Source of the DNA: Halomicrobium salinisoli
GTDB taxonomy: Archaea > Halobacteriota > Halobacteria > Halobacteriales > Haloarculaceae
Length of the DNA: 64,000 nt
Direction: 5' to 3'
Assembly: GCF_020405185.1 (NCBI RefSeq)
Contig: NZ_CP084463.1
Location: forward strand, 372,001-436,000
Within the stretch, counting starts at the first letter, position 1, and each line of letters starts with the position of its first letter. Position numbers and translations under genes: made by a program. The notes beneath the pieces are model-generated. The model was given only the letters and a program-made list of their open reading frames with translations, was not told the origin of the DNA and did not search any database. Shown here one piece after another: positions 18,697 through 27,107 of this stretch.

Positions 18697-18710
18697 TTAG
18701 GCGAGCCTAA
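18697..18710. promoter_or_regulatory. perfect iron-box palindrome upstream of the second binding-protein gene
   Basis: TTAGGCGAGCCTAA with perfect arms, placed between the TATA box (GTTTATTTC, about 18687-18695) and the ATG at 18716. The architecture is identical to that of the binding-protein gene at 13272-14399, indicating common control. Confidence 0.75.
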
Positions 18711-18715
18711 ATCGC

Positions 18716-19978
18716 ATGACGCGAGACGCAGATCCGACGCGGCGACGGTTCGTCGCGGCGGGCGGGACGGTGCTGGGAACCGCGCTGGCCGGGTGTTCCG
18801 GAACGAGCGGCGGGGACTCGGGCGCCACGGCGACGGACGCGACGACCGACGAGCAGAGCACGGACGCGCCGAGCGCGACCGACGCCGGAACCGACGAGGC
18901 GACCGCGACGGACGCCGCGGCGTCGTACACCGCGTCCATCGCTCCCGTCGGCGAGGTGACCTTCGAGTCGCCGCCCGAGCGGATCTTCGCCATCATGACC
19001 CACCACGCCGACATGGCGCTGTCGCTGGGACGGGGCGACGACCTCACGGCCGTCTACGCCCCGGCGTACAACGACTCGCTGCTGTCGGCGTTCGCCGCCC
19101 GCCTCGACGGCGTCTCCGTCGACTGGACGGACCTCTACGACTCCTGGAACCCGAGCAAGGAGCGGCTGTACGCCCTGGACAGCGACGTCCACCTGGCGGA
19201 CCCGGCGAACGTCCTCGCCATGGACGCCTGGGCGGAGGACGACGTCGCGGAGGTCCGCGATGAAATCGCTCCCTGGTTCGGCAACACGCTGAGCGACCGG
19301 TACCGCGACCCGCCCGCGGCCTACGCCGAGCGCTACGAGCACTACGATCTCTGGGGAATCTTCGAGCGGGTCGCCGCCGCGCTCGACGAGCGAGAGCGCT
19401 ACAGTGCCCTGGCGGACGTCCGTGCTGCTCTGCTCGACACCGTCGAGGCCGACCTGCCGCCCGAGGGCGAGCGTCCGACCGTCGCGATGATGCTCCCCTC
19501 GACTGCCGAGGACAGCCAGTACTGGCCGTACGACGTGACAGCCGACGGCTTCTTCGCCGCTCACACCCGCCCGCTGGGCGCGCGCGACGCCTTCGACGGC
19601 ATGGACGGCGTCGGCGACGCGGACCCGCTGGACTACGAGGCGCTGCTTGAGGCCGACCCGGACGTCATCTTCGTCCTCGGGGGCGTCGTCGACACGTACG
19701 ACATGCCGGCCATCAGGGAACGGTTCCGGAGCGATCCCGTGGCGGGCGACGTCACGGCCGTACAGGAGGGGCGCGTCTACGCGCAGGGCACGCGCCACCA
19801 GGGGCCGCTGCTGAACCTCTTCCAGCTGGAGATGACCGCCAAGCAGCTGTACCCCGATCGGTTCGGCGAGTGGCCGACCTACGAGTCCGGGCCGTACCCC
19901 GAGCTCTCCGACGACGAGCGCCTGCTGGACTACGATCGCGTGGCCGAGGTCGTCCGGGGCGACTTCGAGTCCGACTGA
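18716..19978 (+). CDS. second iron-type ABC substrate-binding lipoprotein
   Basis: A 420-residue Tat lipoprotein: twin arginines in TRRRFVAAGG (from residue 8), lipobox ALAGC with Cys27, and an 45-residue Ser/Thr/Ala/Asp linker. The mature domain opens with APVGEVTFESPPE, closely similar to the start of the binding protein encoded at 13272-14399, so the two are paralogues. No permease or ATPase follows, so it may deliver another chelate to the nearby FecCD transporter. An iron box between TATA and ATG supports this. Confidence 0.85.
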   Translation: MTRDADPTRRRFVAAGGTVLGTALAGCSGTSGGDSGATATDATTDEQSTDAPSATDAGTDEATATDAAASYTASIAPVGEVTFESPPERIFAIMTHHADMALSLGRGDDLTAVYAPAYNDSLLSAFAARLDGVSVDWTDLYDSWNPSKERLYALDSDVHLADPANVLAMDAWAEDDVAEVRDEIAPWFGNTLSDRYRDPPAAYAERYEHYDLWGIFERVAAALDERERYSALADVRAALLDTVEADLPPEGERPTVAMMLPSTAEDSQYWPYDVTADGFFAAHTRPLGARDAFDGMDGVGDADPLDYEALLEADPDVIFVLGGVVDTYDMPAIRERFRSDPVAGDVTAVQEGRVYAQGTRHQGPLLNLFQLEMTAKQLYPDRFGEWPTYESGPYPELSDDERLLDYDRVAEVVRGDFESD

Positions 19979-20002
19979 TCGCGCCGGCGCGACGTCTCTC
20001 GC

Positions 20003-20308
20003 TCAGTACTCCGGCGGCACGTAGAGGTTCAGCGTCTCCAGCGGCTCGTCGCCGGCGACGATCTCGTGGGCCTCGCCGGCCTCGATCCGGAGGAGATCGC
20101 CCGACGCGAGGTCGACCGCCTCGCCCTCGACGGTCGCCGTTCCGGTTCCCGAGGCGACGAATAGCCACTGATCGCTCTCCCGGTGGCGGTTGTCCGGTCC
20201 GCCCGTGGACTGTCCTGGCGCGAGCGTCATCGCGGCCGCCTGCGCGCCGTCGGCCGTGAGGAGGACGTCGAACCACTGGTCCGCTTCGTCGAGACTGGTG
20301 CGGTCCAT
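20003..20308 (-). CDS. small cupin-domain protein
   Basis: A 101-residue single-domain cupin. The first motif reads TGGPDNRHRESDQWLFVASG and the second GDLLRIEAGEAHEI, with His residues in the metal-binding positions (near 44 and 83). Such small cupins bind a metal and may act as isomerases, dioxygenases or sensors; nothing nearby fixes the role. The ATG at 20308 gives MDRTSLDEADQWFDV. Confidence 0.82.
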   Translation of the reverse strand: MDRTSLDEADQWFDVLLTADGAQAAAMTLAPGQSTGGPDNRHRESDQWLFVASGTGTATVEGEAVDLASGDLLRIEAGEAHEIVAGDEPLETLNLYVPPEY

Positions 20309-20351
20309 ACCGGTCGTTGCGCCGCCCGGGCCAAGTCGCTTGGCCGTTCGG

Positions 20352-20804
20352 TCAGTCCTCCCTGCGCTCGCTCCCGCTCGCTCGTTCTGAGGCCTCGCTT
20401 CGCTCGGCCTCAGGCTCCGCCCGGTCCCGCCATCGCTGCTGCAGGCGCTGCTCGCTGACGTGGACCTGCCCGTCCGCCAGGTCGTCGCGGACCGCCTGCT
20501 CCGCCTCGGAGACGTCCGCGAGGAACCCGCGGCGGACGTCGTCGACCACCTCGTAGGTCCACATGTCGTCGACGAACCCCTGCGGGATGACGTCGTCGCG
20601 CAGGACGGCGGCGTGGGCCTCGTGGCCCGACTCCTCGAGGAGTTCGCGGGCCCGCTCGAAGTGGTCCACCGCGTGGCCGACGCTGTGGTGACAGGCCAGC
20701 AGGTACCCGTAGCCCCGGTGGGCGTGCTCGACGCCCAGCCGGAGCCGATGGAGGGCCTCGCGCTCAGCGTCCGACAGTTCGGGCAGGTCGGCGGATCGTG
20801 ACAT
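20352..20804 (-). CDS. conserved helical protein with repeat-encoded C-terminal tail
   Basis: A 150-residue soluble, helix-rich protein with several His in the segment YGYLLACHHSVGHAVDHFERA (about 33-55), a spacing that could bind metal. No family is recognised with certainty. The last ~20 residues (ERSEASERASGSERRED) are encoded by a hairpin-repeat element (20352-20413) of the kind found outside genes elsewhere in the window, so the native C-terminus was probably replaced or extended by the repeat. The ATG at 20804 is the only good start. Confidence 0.65.
   Translation of the reverse strand: MSRSADLPELSDAEREALHRLRLGVEHAHRGYGYLLACHHSVGHAVDHFERARELLEESGHEAHAAVLRDDVIPQGFVDDMWTYEVVDDVRRGFLADVSEAEQAVRDDLADGQVHVSEQRLQQRWRDRAEPEAERSEASERASGSERRED
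20387..20413. repeat. 11-base-loop hairpin inside the 3' end of a gene
   Basis: Perfect 8-bp arms CTGAGGCC/GGCCTCAG enclose the 11-base loop TCGCTTCGCTC. Related sequence (TCCCTGCGCTC) lies at 20359-20369. The element is translated as part of the C-terminal tail of the gene at 20352-20804. Confidence 0.7.
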
Positions 20805-20932
20805 GTGACATCGTAGGGCTTTGGCGGCCGAAACGTTTCCGCACGTGACATTCAGTGTCGGGAACACGAGCACGGCGGGCAGCGGACGGAAAGCGACGGG
20901 TCCAAACGGCGCGGTCCGCTACGCTGCCCCAC

Positions 20933-22165
20933 ATGGACGTCCGGTTCCTGGGCGGCGCCCGCGAGGTCGGCCGCAGCGCGATCCTCGTGAACGACAGCCT
21001 CCTGCTGGACTACGGGACGAAGACGGGGAACCCGCCGCAGTTCCCCGTCGACGCGCCCGACCCGGAGGCCGTCGTCGCCAGCCACGGCCACCTCGACCAC
21101 GTCGGGTCGATCCCGTCGCTCCTCTCCGGGGACCGCCGACCCCCGATTCACTGGACGCCGCCCACCAGGGAACTGGCGCTGACGCTCGCCCGCGATACCC
21201 TGAAGCTACACGGAGGAACCTACGACTGTCCGTTCACGGAGACGGAGGTCAAGCGCGTCACGCAGGTCTCCGAGACCCACGGCTACCGCGAGACCTTCGA
21301 GGCCGCCGGCCACGAGGTGACGTTCTTCAACGCCGGCCACATCCCCGGGAGCGCCCACGTGCTCGTCGACGACGGCGAGACGCGCCTGCTGTACACCAGC
21401 GACTTCCACACCGACGATCAACGGCTGGTCTCCGCCTCCACCGCCCGCCCCGAGGCCGACGCGGTCATCTGCGAGAGCACCTACTCCGACGTCGAGCACG
21501 AACCCCGGGCCGACATCGAGGACCGCTTCGCCGAGAGCGTCCGGACGACTCTCTGGGAGGGCGGCACCGTCGTCGTCCCCGCGTTCGCCATCGGCCGGAC
21601 GCAGGAACTGCTCATGGTCTGCGAGGCCCACGACGTGGACTGCTACGTCGACGGCATGGGCAAGGACGTCACCCGGATGCTCCGCCGCCAGTCCGAGTTC
21701 GTCCGCGACGCCGACGCCCTCAAGCGGGCGACGTCCAGCGCCCGCTTCGTGGACGGCCGCGACGGCCAGCGAAAGCGGATCGCCGACCAGAACACGGTGA
21801 TCGTCACCACGAGCGGGATGCTCTCGGGCGGCCCGGCGATGACGTACATCCCGGCGATCCGCGCGAACCCGACCAACAAGATCGCGCTCACGGGCTACCA
21901 GGTGGAGGGCACGCCCGGCCGCCGGCTGCTCGACACCGGCCGCGCGGAGATCGACGGCCGCGTGATGCCCGTCAGCGCCGGGGTCGAGTGGTACGACTTC
22001 TCCGCCCACGCCGACCGCGACGGCCTGCGCTCCCTGCTCTCGGAGTACCGTGACAGCCGCGTGCTGGTCAACCACGGCGACCGCTGCGAGGCCTTCGCCG
22101 GCGAACTCGCCGACGACGGCTACGAGGCGTCGGCGCCCGCCCCGGGCGACGAACTCACCGTCTGA
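20933..22165 (+). CDS. beta-CASP metallo-beta-lactamase ribonuclease-type protein
   Basis: A 410-residue nuclease of the archaeal CPSF/RNase J-like group. The metallo-beta-lactamase signature HGHLDH is at 51-56, later ligands are in NAGHIPGSAH and YTSDFH, and the beta-CASP insertion includes VVVPAFAIGRTQELL. The C-terminal motif FSAHADRDGL supplies the last His. Enzymes of this group cut or trim RNA, including 3'-end processing. It has no KH domains, so it is not the large aCPSF1 but the shorter type. The ATG at 20933 begins directly at strand one. Confidence 0.9.
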   Translation: MDVRFLGGAREVGRSAILVNDSLLLDYGTKTGNPPQFPVDAPDPEAVVASHGHLDHVGSIPSLLSGDRRPPIHWTPPTRELALTLARDTLKLHGGTYDCPFTETEVKRVTQVSETHGYRETFEAAGHEVTFFNAGHIPGSAHVLVDDGETRLLYTSDFHTDDQRLVSASTARPEADAVICESTYSDVEHEPRADIEDRFAESVRTTLWEGGTVVVPAFAIGRTQELLMVCEAHDVDCYVDGMGKDVTRMLRRQSEFVRDADALKRATSSARFVDGRDGQRKRIADQNTVIVTTSGMLSGGPAMTYIPAIRANPTNKIALTGYQVEGTPGRRLLDTGRAEIDGRVMPVSAGVEWYDFSAHADRDGLRSLLSEYRDSRVLVNHGDRCEAFAGELADDGYEASAPAPGDELTV

Positions 22166-22168
22166 CTC

Positions 22169-22249
22169 ATAGTGATTACTGTAGATTATTTCCGGATAGC
22201 GCCGATCCCGGGATCGGCGCGTACCGGTACATCGCTACAATAATCGCTA
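22169..22249. repeat. 81-bp inverted-repeat element between convergent genes
   Basis: Imperfect terminal inverted repeats ATAGTGATTACTGTAG (22169-22184) and CTACAATAATCGCTAT (22234-22249) match at 14 of 16 positions. Inside is a perfect 22-bp palindrome (22199-22220, centre CCC|GGG) followed by GTACCGGTAC. The ends are AT-rich, unlike the surroundings. It fills the whole gap between two convergent genes and could be a strong bidirectional terminator or a MITE-like remnant. Confidence 0.65.
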
Positions 22250-23593
22250 TCAGGGCCACTCGTCGGCCGTCTCGGCCGCCTCGCGCAGGCGCTCGGCGAC
22301 GAACGGCGCCGCGTCGGGAACCGTCCGCGCGTACAGCTCGGCCCAGGCGAACTCGCCGAGGGCGCGGTCGGCGCTGCCGTACCCCTCCGCGAGGCGGTCG
22401 ACGAGCGACCGCTGGGTGAGCAGCGCCGGCCGGAGGAGCGCGACGGCGAGAGCCGGCCGGTTCCCGTCCAGCGCGGACCGCGCCTCCAGCGCGGCCTGGA
22501 CGGCCTCGCGGGCGCGCCGGCTGCTCTCCCGGAGGCGGTCCGCGGTGGTCTCGCCGCCGTAGGCGCCGTCCCGCACCCCGTCGACGACGGTCTCGAAGAC
22601 ATCGGTCGCGACCAGCGCCTGCGCCGCTTCGACGACCGCGGTGGCGTGGTCGCCGCGCTCGCGGGCCTGTCGGGCGTCTCGCTCCCGTGACTGGACGCGT
22701 CGTCTCGCCTCGTAGAACAGCCACCGGGCGGGCGTCCCCTCCAGGTCGCGGTCGAAGTCGTCGTACTCGGCGTCGAGCCACCACTCGATCCGATCGTCCA
22801 TCGTCTCGGCCAGTGAGTGGCGCAGGGCCTGCGTGCCGGACACGACGGGGCTCCACTGCGAGGGCGGGCCGGTCCACTCTTCGAGCGCGGCCGCGCGGAG
22901 CCCAGTGGCGTCGGCCAGGGCCGCGTCGGCCCGCTCGACGTCGCCGACGGCGTCCCCGGCCCTGAACGGCGCGGCCAGCGGCTCCTCCGGATAGGGCCTG
23001 TGGGGCTCCAGCAGCGTTCGACAGTCGTGGACGGTCGATTCCACGGGCGCGTGCGCGAGCACTGCCGCGACCGGGTCCGGCGCGCGGTACGCCCAGTCCG
23101 CCGCGAACTCGCCCAGGGACGCGCGGACCGACTGCCGGCGCTCCGCCAGGTCCTCGCCGTCGCCCTCGCCGGTCGCGGCGCGGTAGGCGCCGCGGACGGC
23201 GGCCCCCTCCCCGCGGCGACGCCGCCAGTCGCCGAGGGCCTCGACCGGCCACTCGTGGACGCCTTCCTCGTCGTTCACGTCGTCCGCGGCGCGCTCGCGC
23301 TCGTCGACGAGTTCCGACCGGACGGCCCCGTTGGGGATCTCCGGTTCCCGGGGAACGTCCGAGAGGAGTTCGCGGGCCCGCTCGCGGTGGGCCTCGGCCA
23401 GCGACGGCGGGACCGCCGCCGGGAACGGGCTCTCCGGGAGGTCCACCCGCGAGAGGTCACCGGCGACGGAGCGCACGTCGACGCGCTCGGGCGAGTCCTC
23501 GCCCGCGCCCGGCAGGTCCGAGAGGCCGGAACAGCCCGCCAGCCCGGCCAGCCCGGCGGCACAGCCCGCCAGCAGGCGACGCCGCGTCGTCAC
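22250..23593 (-). CDS. haloarchaeal Tat lipoprotein, helical, unknown function
   Basis: A 447-residue protein with a twin-arginine signal (MTTRRRLLAG) and lipobox LAGC (Cys21). The mature part is rich in Ala, Arg and Glu, is predicted to be mostly alpha-helical with many long amphipathic helices, and contains no cysteine cluster or catalytic motif. Its ATG overlaps the stop of the upstream lipoprotein gene by four bases (ATGA), so the two are translationally coupled and probably work together at the cell surface. I do not recognise the family. Confidence 0.72.
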   Translation of the reverse strand: MTTRRRLLAGCAAGLAGLAGCSGLSDLPGAGEDSPERVDVRSVAGDLSRVDLPESPFPAAVPPSLAEAHRERARELLSDVPREPEIPNGAVRSELVDERERAADDVNDEEGVHEWPVEALGDWRRRRGEGAAVRGAYRAATGEGDGEDLAERRQSVRASLGEFAADWAYRAPDPVAAVLAHAPVESTVHDCRTLLEPHRPYPEEPLAAPFRAGDAVGDVERADAALADATGLRAAALEEWTGPPSQWSPVVSGTQALRHSLAETMDDRIEWWLDAEYDDFDRDLEGTPARWLFYEARRRVQSRERDARQARERGDHATAVVEAAQALVATDVFETVVDGVRDGAYGGETTADRLRESSRRAREAVQAALEARSALDGNRPALAVALLRPALLTQRSLVDRLAEGYGSADRALGEFAWAELYARTVPDAAPFVAERLREAAETADEWP

Positions 23594-24246
23594 GAGCCGT
23601 CACCTCCGTCGGCGGGCGTCACTGTCGCCTCGAAGGCGACGCGTCCCGGCGGCCGGCGGCAGGAACTGCTCGTGCCGGCGCTGTGGCCCGAGACCGACTC
23701 CTGTGCCACTGGGAGCCGGATCGCGAGGCCGACGGTGTCGAAGTCGTCCGTGCCGCACTCGACGTCGGCGGGCAGGGTCGCCCGGCAGAAGTCACCGTCC
23801 GGGTCGCCGTCGGCCCGGAGGGCGATCGACTGCACGCGGATCTCGTGGCACGCCGAGACGGGCGTCGAGAAGAGGTACACCGACGCCGACTCGAAGTCCG
23901 TGGCGGCCGCGAACTCGCGCAGCCGCGCGGCCTCGGGGACGTCGCCGAACGTGAGGTCGTCGAGGTCGTCCCCGGAGACGACGTAGACGTGTTCGTGCGT
24001 CCCCGCCGGCCGGCCCGACCGGCGGTCGGCGCTCTCGACCGGCGTGGGCAGTTCGTCGGCCTGGGTGAACAGGACCGCGGCGTCGGCGCTCCTGACCCGC
24101 TCCAGTTCGTAGTCCTCGACGGTGCGCTGCCGGTCGCGGGCGTCGGGGCTGGGCGGGCCGTCGTCGCCGGAGCCCGCACAGCCGGCGACGCTCGCCGCGA
24201 GGCCGCCGGCGAGGGCGGAGAGGGCGCGTCTGCGGGACCAATTCAT
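23590..24246 (-). CDS. haloarchaeal Tat lipoprotein, partner of the downstream lipoprotein
   Basis: A 218-residue protein with a Tat signal (NWSRRRALSA) and lipobox VAGC (Cys23). The mature domain has predicted beta strands and conserved-looking cysteines in ACHEIRVQS, FCRATLPADVEC and SSSC that could form disulfides outside the cell. It is the first gene of a two-gene operon with the lipoprotein at 22250-23593. Family and function are not recognised. Confidence 0.72.
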   Translation of the reverse strand: MNWSRRRALSALAGGLAASVAGCAGSGDDGPPSPDARDRQRTVEDYELERVRSADAAVLFTQADELPTPVESADRRSGRPAGTHEHVYVVSGDDLDDLTFGDVPEAARLREFAAATDFESASVYLFSTPVSACHEIRVQSIALRADGDPDGDFCRATLPADVECGTDDFDTVGLAIRLPVAQESVSGHSAGTSSSCRRPPGRVAFEATVTPADGGDGS

Positions 24247-24405
24247 GCGCGGTGTGTTCCGAACACCCCGGCATACCTCTTGTGGAGCGCCAGCGGGCGA
24301 CGACGCCGTTCGTTTTCCCTCGAAGGCGACGAACAAAACGCGACTGCGAGCGCCGCTGCCGCGCATCGAACCGGTTTTGGGGCTGGACGAAAAACGCCGC
24401 CACCA

Positions 24406-25842
24406 GTGTCGCTCGACCGATTCAATCCCGTCCGCGGGCTCCTCCTCGCCGTCGGCACGGCCCTCGCCCGGGCGGGGCTCATCGACCGCGAGCGCGTCGT
24501 CCGCGCGACGGACCTGGCCTGGCCCCGGATCGTCACCGGGCTGGCGCGGATGTCCAAGTCGACCGTCGACGTGGCCATGGTCGGCGCGGCGGTCGGGTCG
24601 AGCGCCATCGCCGGGCTGGGGTACGCCGCTCCCTACTGGGGCCTGGCGTTCGCGCTGGGCGGCGGCGTCGCCGGCGGCACCATCGGCATGGTGTCCCAGC
24701 GCTTCGGCGCCGACGCCCACGAGGAACTCGGGGCGACGGTCCGGGCCAGCGCCCTGCTCGCGGTGGCCATCTCCGCGCCGCTGACCGCGCTGTTCTGGTT
24801 CGTCCCGGGCCTGCTGATCGACCTGATCGGCTCCGGCGAGGCGGCGGTCGGGTACGGCACGGACTACCTCCGGGTCGTCGGGCTGGGCGTCCCGCTCGCG
24901 GCGCTGAGCCTGATCGGCAGCCGGACGCTCGTCGGCGCCGACGACGCCTGGACGCCGATGGTCATCCGGGCGGGCGGGGCGGTCGCCAACGTCGCCCTCA
25001 ACGCCACGTTCATCTTCGGCCTCGACATGGGCGTCGTCGGCGCGGCGGCCGGCACGGTGCTTGCGAACCTGCTCGTCGTGGCCGCCTTCGGCGTCGGCCT
25101 CGCCCGCGGCGGCCTGCCGGGCATGGGTGCGTTCCCCGTCCGGATCTCGCTCGGTCGGCCCTGGATCGACCGCTCGCTGGCGCGGGACCTGCTCGACGTG
25201 GCGGTCCCGCTCGTCGGCACCAACCTCGCCAACAACGGCGCCAAGTACCCGAAGCTGGCCATCATCAGCACGTTCGGGTCGGACTTCGTCGCCGCCTACG
25301 TCGTCGCGATGCGCGTCCGGGCGCTGATGGACACGCCCAACTGGGGCTTCAGCCTGGCCTCCTCCAGCCTCGTCGGCCAGGAGCTCGGCACCGACGACGA
25401 GGCGGAGGCCGACGCCTGGGCGCGCGACGTCCTGCGCTTTTGCCTCGTCACCTACGCCGTCATCGCCGCCGGCGTGTTCGCCTTCGCCGAGCCCATCGGC
25501 CGCGTGTTCGTCGACGACCCGGCGATCCTCCCGACGGTGACGGTGTTCATCTGGGTCGCCGCCGCCAGCGTCGTCTTCAACGGGCTCTACGGCGGCGCCA
25601 CGGGCCCGCTCCGGGCCAGCGGCGACACGCGCTGGCCCTTCTACGCACAGATCGCCGGCCGCTACCTGGCCGCGCTCCCCGTGGCCTTCCTCGGGGTCGT
25701 CACGCCGCTGGGGGCGACCGCCGTCTACGCCGCCGTCGTCGTCGAGATGGCCGTGCCCGCCATCGTCGTCTACTACCGGTACCGCAGCGGCACCTGGATG
25801 GTCGTCAGCCGCGACTACCGGCCCGACGCCGCGACGACCTGA
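24406..25842 (+). CDS. MATE family efflux transporter
   Basis: A 478-residue protein with twelve predicted membrane helices in two homologous halves, matching the MATE fold (for example MSKSTVDVAMVGAAVGSSAIAG at the start of the first half, and PNWGFSLASSSLVGQELG in the second). MATE carriers exchange sodium or protons for organic cations. The start is GTG at 24406, which opens with MSLDRFNPVRG; long upstream extensions are shadows of the divergent lipoprotein gene. The substrate is unknown. Confidence 0.9.
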   Translation: MSLDRFNPVRGLLLAVGTALARAGLIDRERVVRATDLAWPRIVTGLARMSKSTVDVAMVGAAVGSSAIAGLGYAAPYWGLAFALGGGVAGGTIGMVSQRFGADAHEELGATVRASALLAVAISAPLTALFWFVPGLLIDLIGSGEAAVGYGTDYLRVVGLGVPLAALSLIGSRTLVGADDAWTPMVIRAGGAVANVALNATFIFGLDMGVVGAAAGTVLANLLVVAAFGVGLARGGLPGMGAFPVRISLGRPWIDRSLARDLLDVAVPLVGTNLANNGAKYPKLAIISTFGSDFVAAYVVAMRVRALMDTPNWGFSLASSSLVGQELGTDDEAEADAWARDVLRFCLVTYAVIAAGVFAFAEPIGRVFVDDPAILPTVTVFIWVAAASVVFNGLYGGATGPLRASGDTRWPFYAQIAGRYLAALPVAFLGVVTPLGATAVYAAVVVEMAVPAIVVYYRYRSGTWMVVSRDYRPDAATT

Positions 25843-25869
25843 CGGCGTTCGGTCATCGCCGACGCCAGT

Positions 25870-26745
25870 ATGAAGGCGGTTCCGGGAGTGGGTCCGGTGA
25901 TGGTAGCCAACGAGAGCGACACCTTCGACATCGGCGGCGAGCTGACGGTCCACCGACTGGGCTTCGGCGCGATGCGGCTCACGGGCGAGGACATCATCGG
26001 GCCGCCCGACGACGAGGGCGAGGCGCGCGACGTCCTCCGGCGGGCCGACGAGATCGGCGTCGACCTGATCGACACGGCCGACTCCTACGGCCCGGGCGTC
26101 TCCGAGCGGCTGATCGGCGAGACGCTGGACGCCGACCGGGACGACCTCGTCGTCGCGACCAAGGGCGGTCTCCTCCGCAACACCGACGGCGACTGGCCGA
26201 CCCACGGCGACCCCGACTACCTTCGCAACGCGGTCCTCTGCAGCCTCGACCGCCTGCGGACCGACACCATCGACCTCTACCAGTACCACCGGCCCGACCC
26301 CGACACGGACTTCGAGGAGGCCGTCTCGACGTTCGCCGAGTTCAAGGACGAGGGCCTCGTCGAGCACGTCGGCCTCTCGAACGTCTCCGTCGAGCAGCTG
26401 GAGCTCGCCGAGGACATCGTGGACATCGCGACCGTCCAGAACGAGTACAACGTCGCCAACCGCGAGGACGAGCGCGTCCTCGAGGCCTGCGAGGACAAGG
26501 GCATCGGCTTCATCCCGTGGTTCCCGATGGGCGGCGGCGACCTCGACGAGCGGAAGGACGCGGTCGAGGAGATCGCCGCGGCTCACGACGCGACGCCCTA
26601 TCAGGTCGCGCTGGCGTGGCTGCTCCAGCACTCCGACGTCATCCTCCCGATTCCGGGGACGTCCAGCGTCGAGCACCTCGAGGAGAACGTCGCCGCCTCG
26701 CAGCTGGAACTGACCGACGACGAGATGGCGCGGCTGACGGAGTGA
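25870..26745 (+). CDS. aldo/keto reductase
   Basis: A 291-residue (alpha/beta)8 NAD(P)H-dependent reductase. The catalytic tetrad is visible: Asp68 and Tyr73 in DTADSYG, Lys98 in ATKGG and His140 in LYQYHRP. The C-terminal cofactor site includes IPGTSSVEHLEENVAA. The physiological carbonyl substrate is unknown. The first ATG (25870) is used; a second in-frame ATG at 25900 would give MVANESDTFDIGGELT and is also plausible, since the fold begins after it. Confidence 0.92.
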   Translation: MKAVPGVGPVMVANESDTFDIGGELTVHRLGFGAMRLTGEDIIGPPDDEGEARDVLRRADEIGVDLIDTADSYGPGVSERLIGETLDADRDDLVVATKGGLLRNTDGDWPTHGDPDYLRNAVLCSLDRLRTDTIDLYQYHRPDPDTDFEEAVSTFAEFKDEGLVEHVGLSNVSVEQLELAEDIVDIATVQNEYNVANREDERVLEACEDKGIGFIPWFPMGGGDLDERKDAVEEIAAAHDATPYQVALAWLLQHSDVILPIPGTSSVEHLEENVAASQLELTDDEMARLTE

Positions 26746-26924
26746 GCCGCGACGCGGCCGCGTGACGGCCGACGGGAGCGGTCTCGTCGACCGGTTCTGC
26801 CGGTCGATTTCGGCGACCGATTCCGCCGCTTGCGACGCTGTCACGCATGAGAACGTGACCGTCGTGGTACGCCACCGCATATCACATAAACTTTCATTAG
26901 GTTTCGGTGCGTCGGTGTACGTGT

Positions 26925-27044
26925 ATGGCGACACGCCAGCAACCCTCGACGACGTATCACACGTGCAGCTGTGGTGAGCAGTTCGACACCACGGACGCAC
27001 TTCTCGAGCACGCCCGAGAGGAACACGGGCTCACGGTATTCTGA
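26925..27044 (+). CDS. 39-residue C2H2-type zinc finger microprotein
   Basis: A short gene encoding MATRQQPSTT followed by YHTCSCGEQFDTTDALLEH and a terminal HGLTVF. Cys-x-Cys plus His-x5-His spacing matches a minimal zinc finger in which nearly the whole protein is the finger. Haloarchaea carry many zinc-finger proteins below 60 residues, some affecting motility or biofilm; this one's role is unknown. The ATG at 26925 has a TCATTAGG box about 26 bases upstream. A T6 run at 27096-27101 downstream could terminate transcription. Confidence 0.78.
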   Translation: MATRQQPSTTYHTCSCGEQFDTTDALLEHAREEHGLTVF

Positions 27045-27095
27045 GGTAGCTGGCGCTGACCGGTTGTCGCGGTCGCAGTCACGGTCACGGTCGCC

Positions 27096-27101
27096 TTTTT
27101 T
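27096..27101 (+). terminator. poly-T terminator-like run
   Basis: Six T residues about 50 bases after the zinc-finger microprotein stop, in otherwise GC-rich DNA, ahead of the convergent gene at 27108. Archaeal terminators are often simple T tracts on the non-template strand. Confidence 0.35.
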
Positions 27102-27107
27102 CGGCGG

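Noticed and set aside
23590..27000. A 1136-codon minus-strand frame covering several genes.
   Set aside because: Only its last 219 codons (the lipoprotein) show a real protein; the rest is antisense to the MATE and aldo/keto reductase genes and has Asp/Arg/Val repeats typical of antisense frames in GC-rich DNA.
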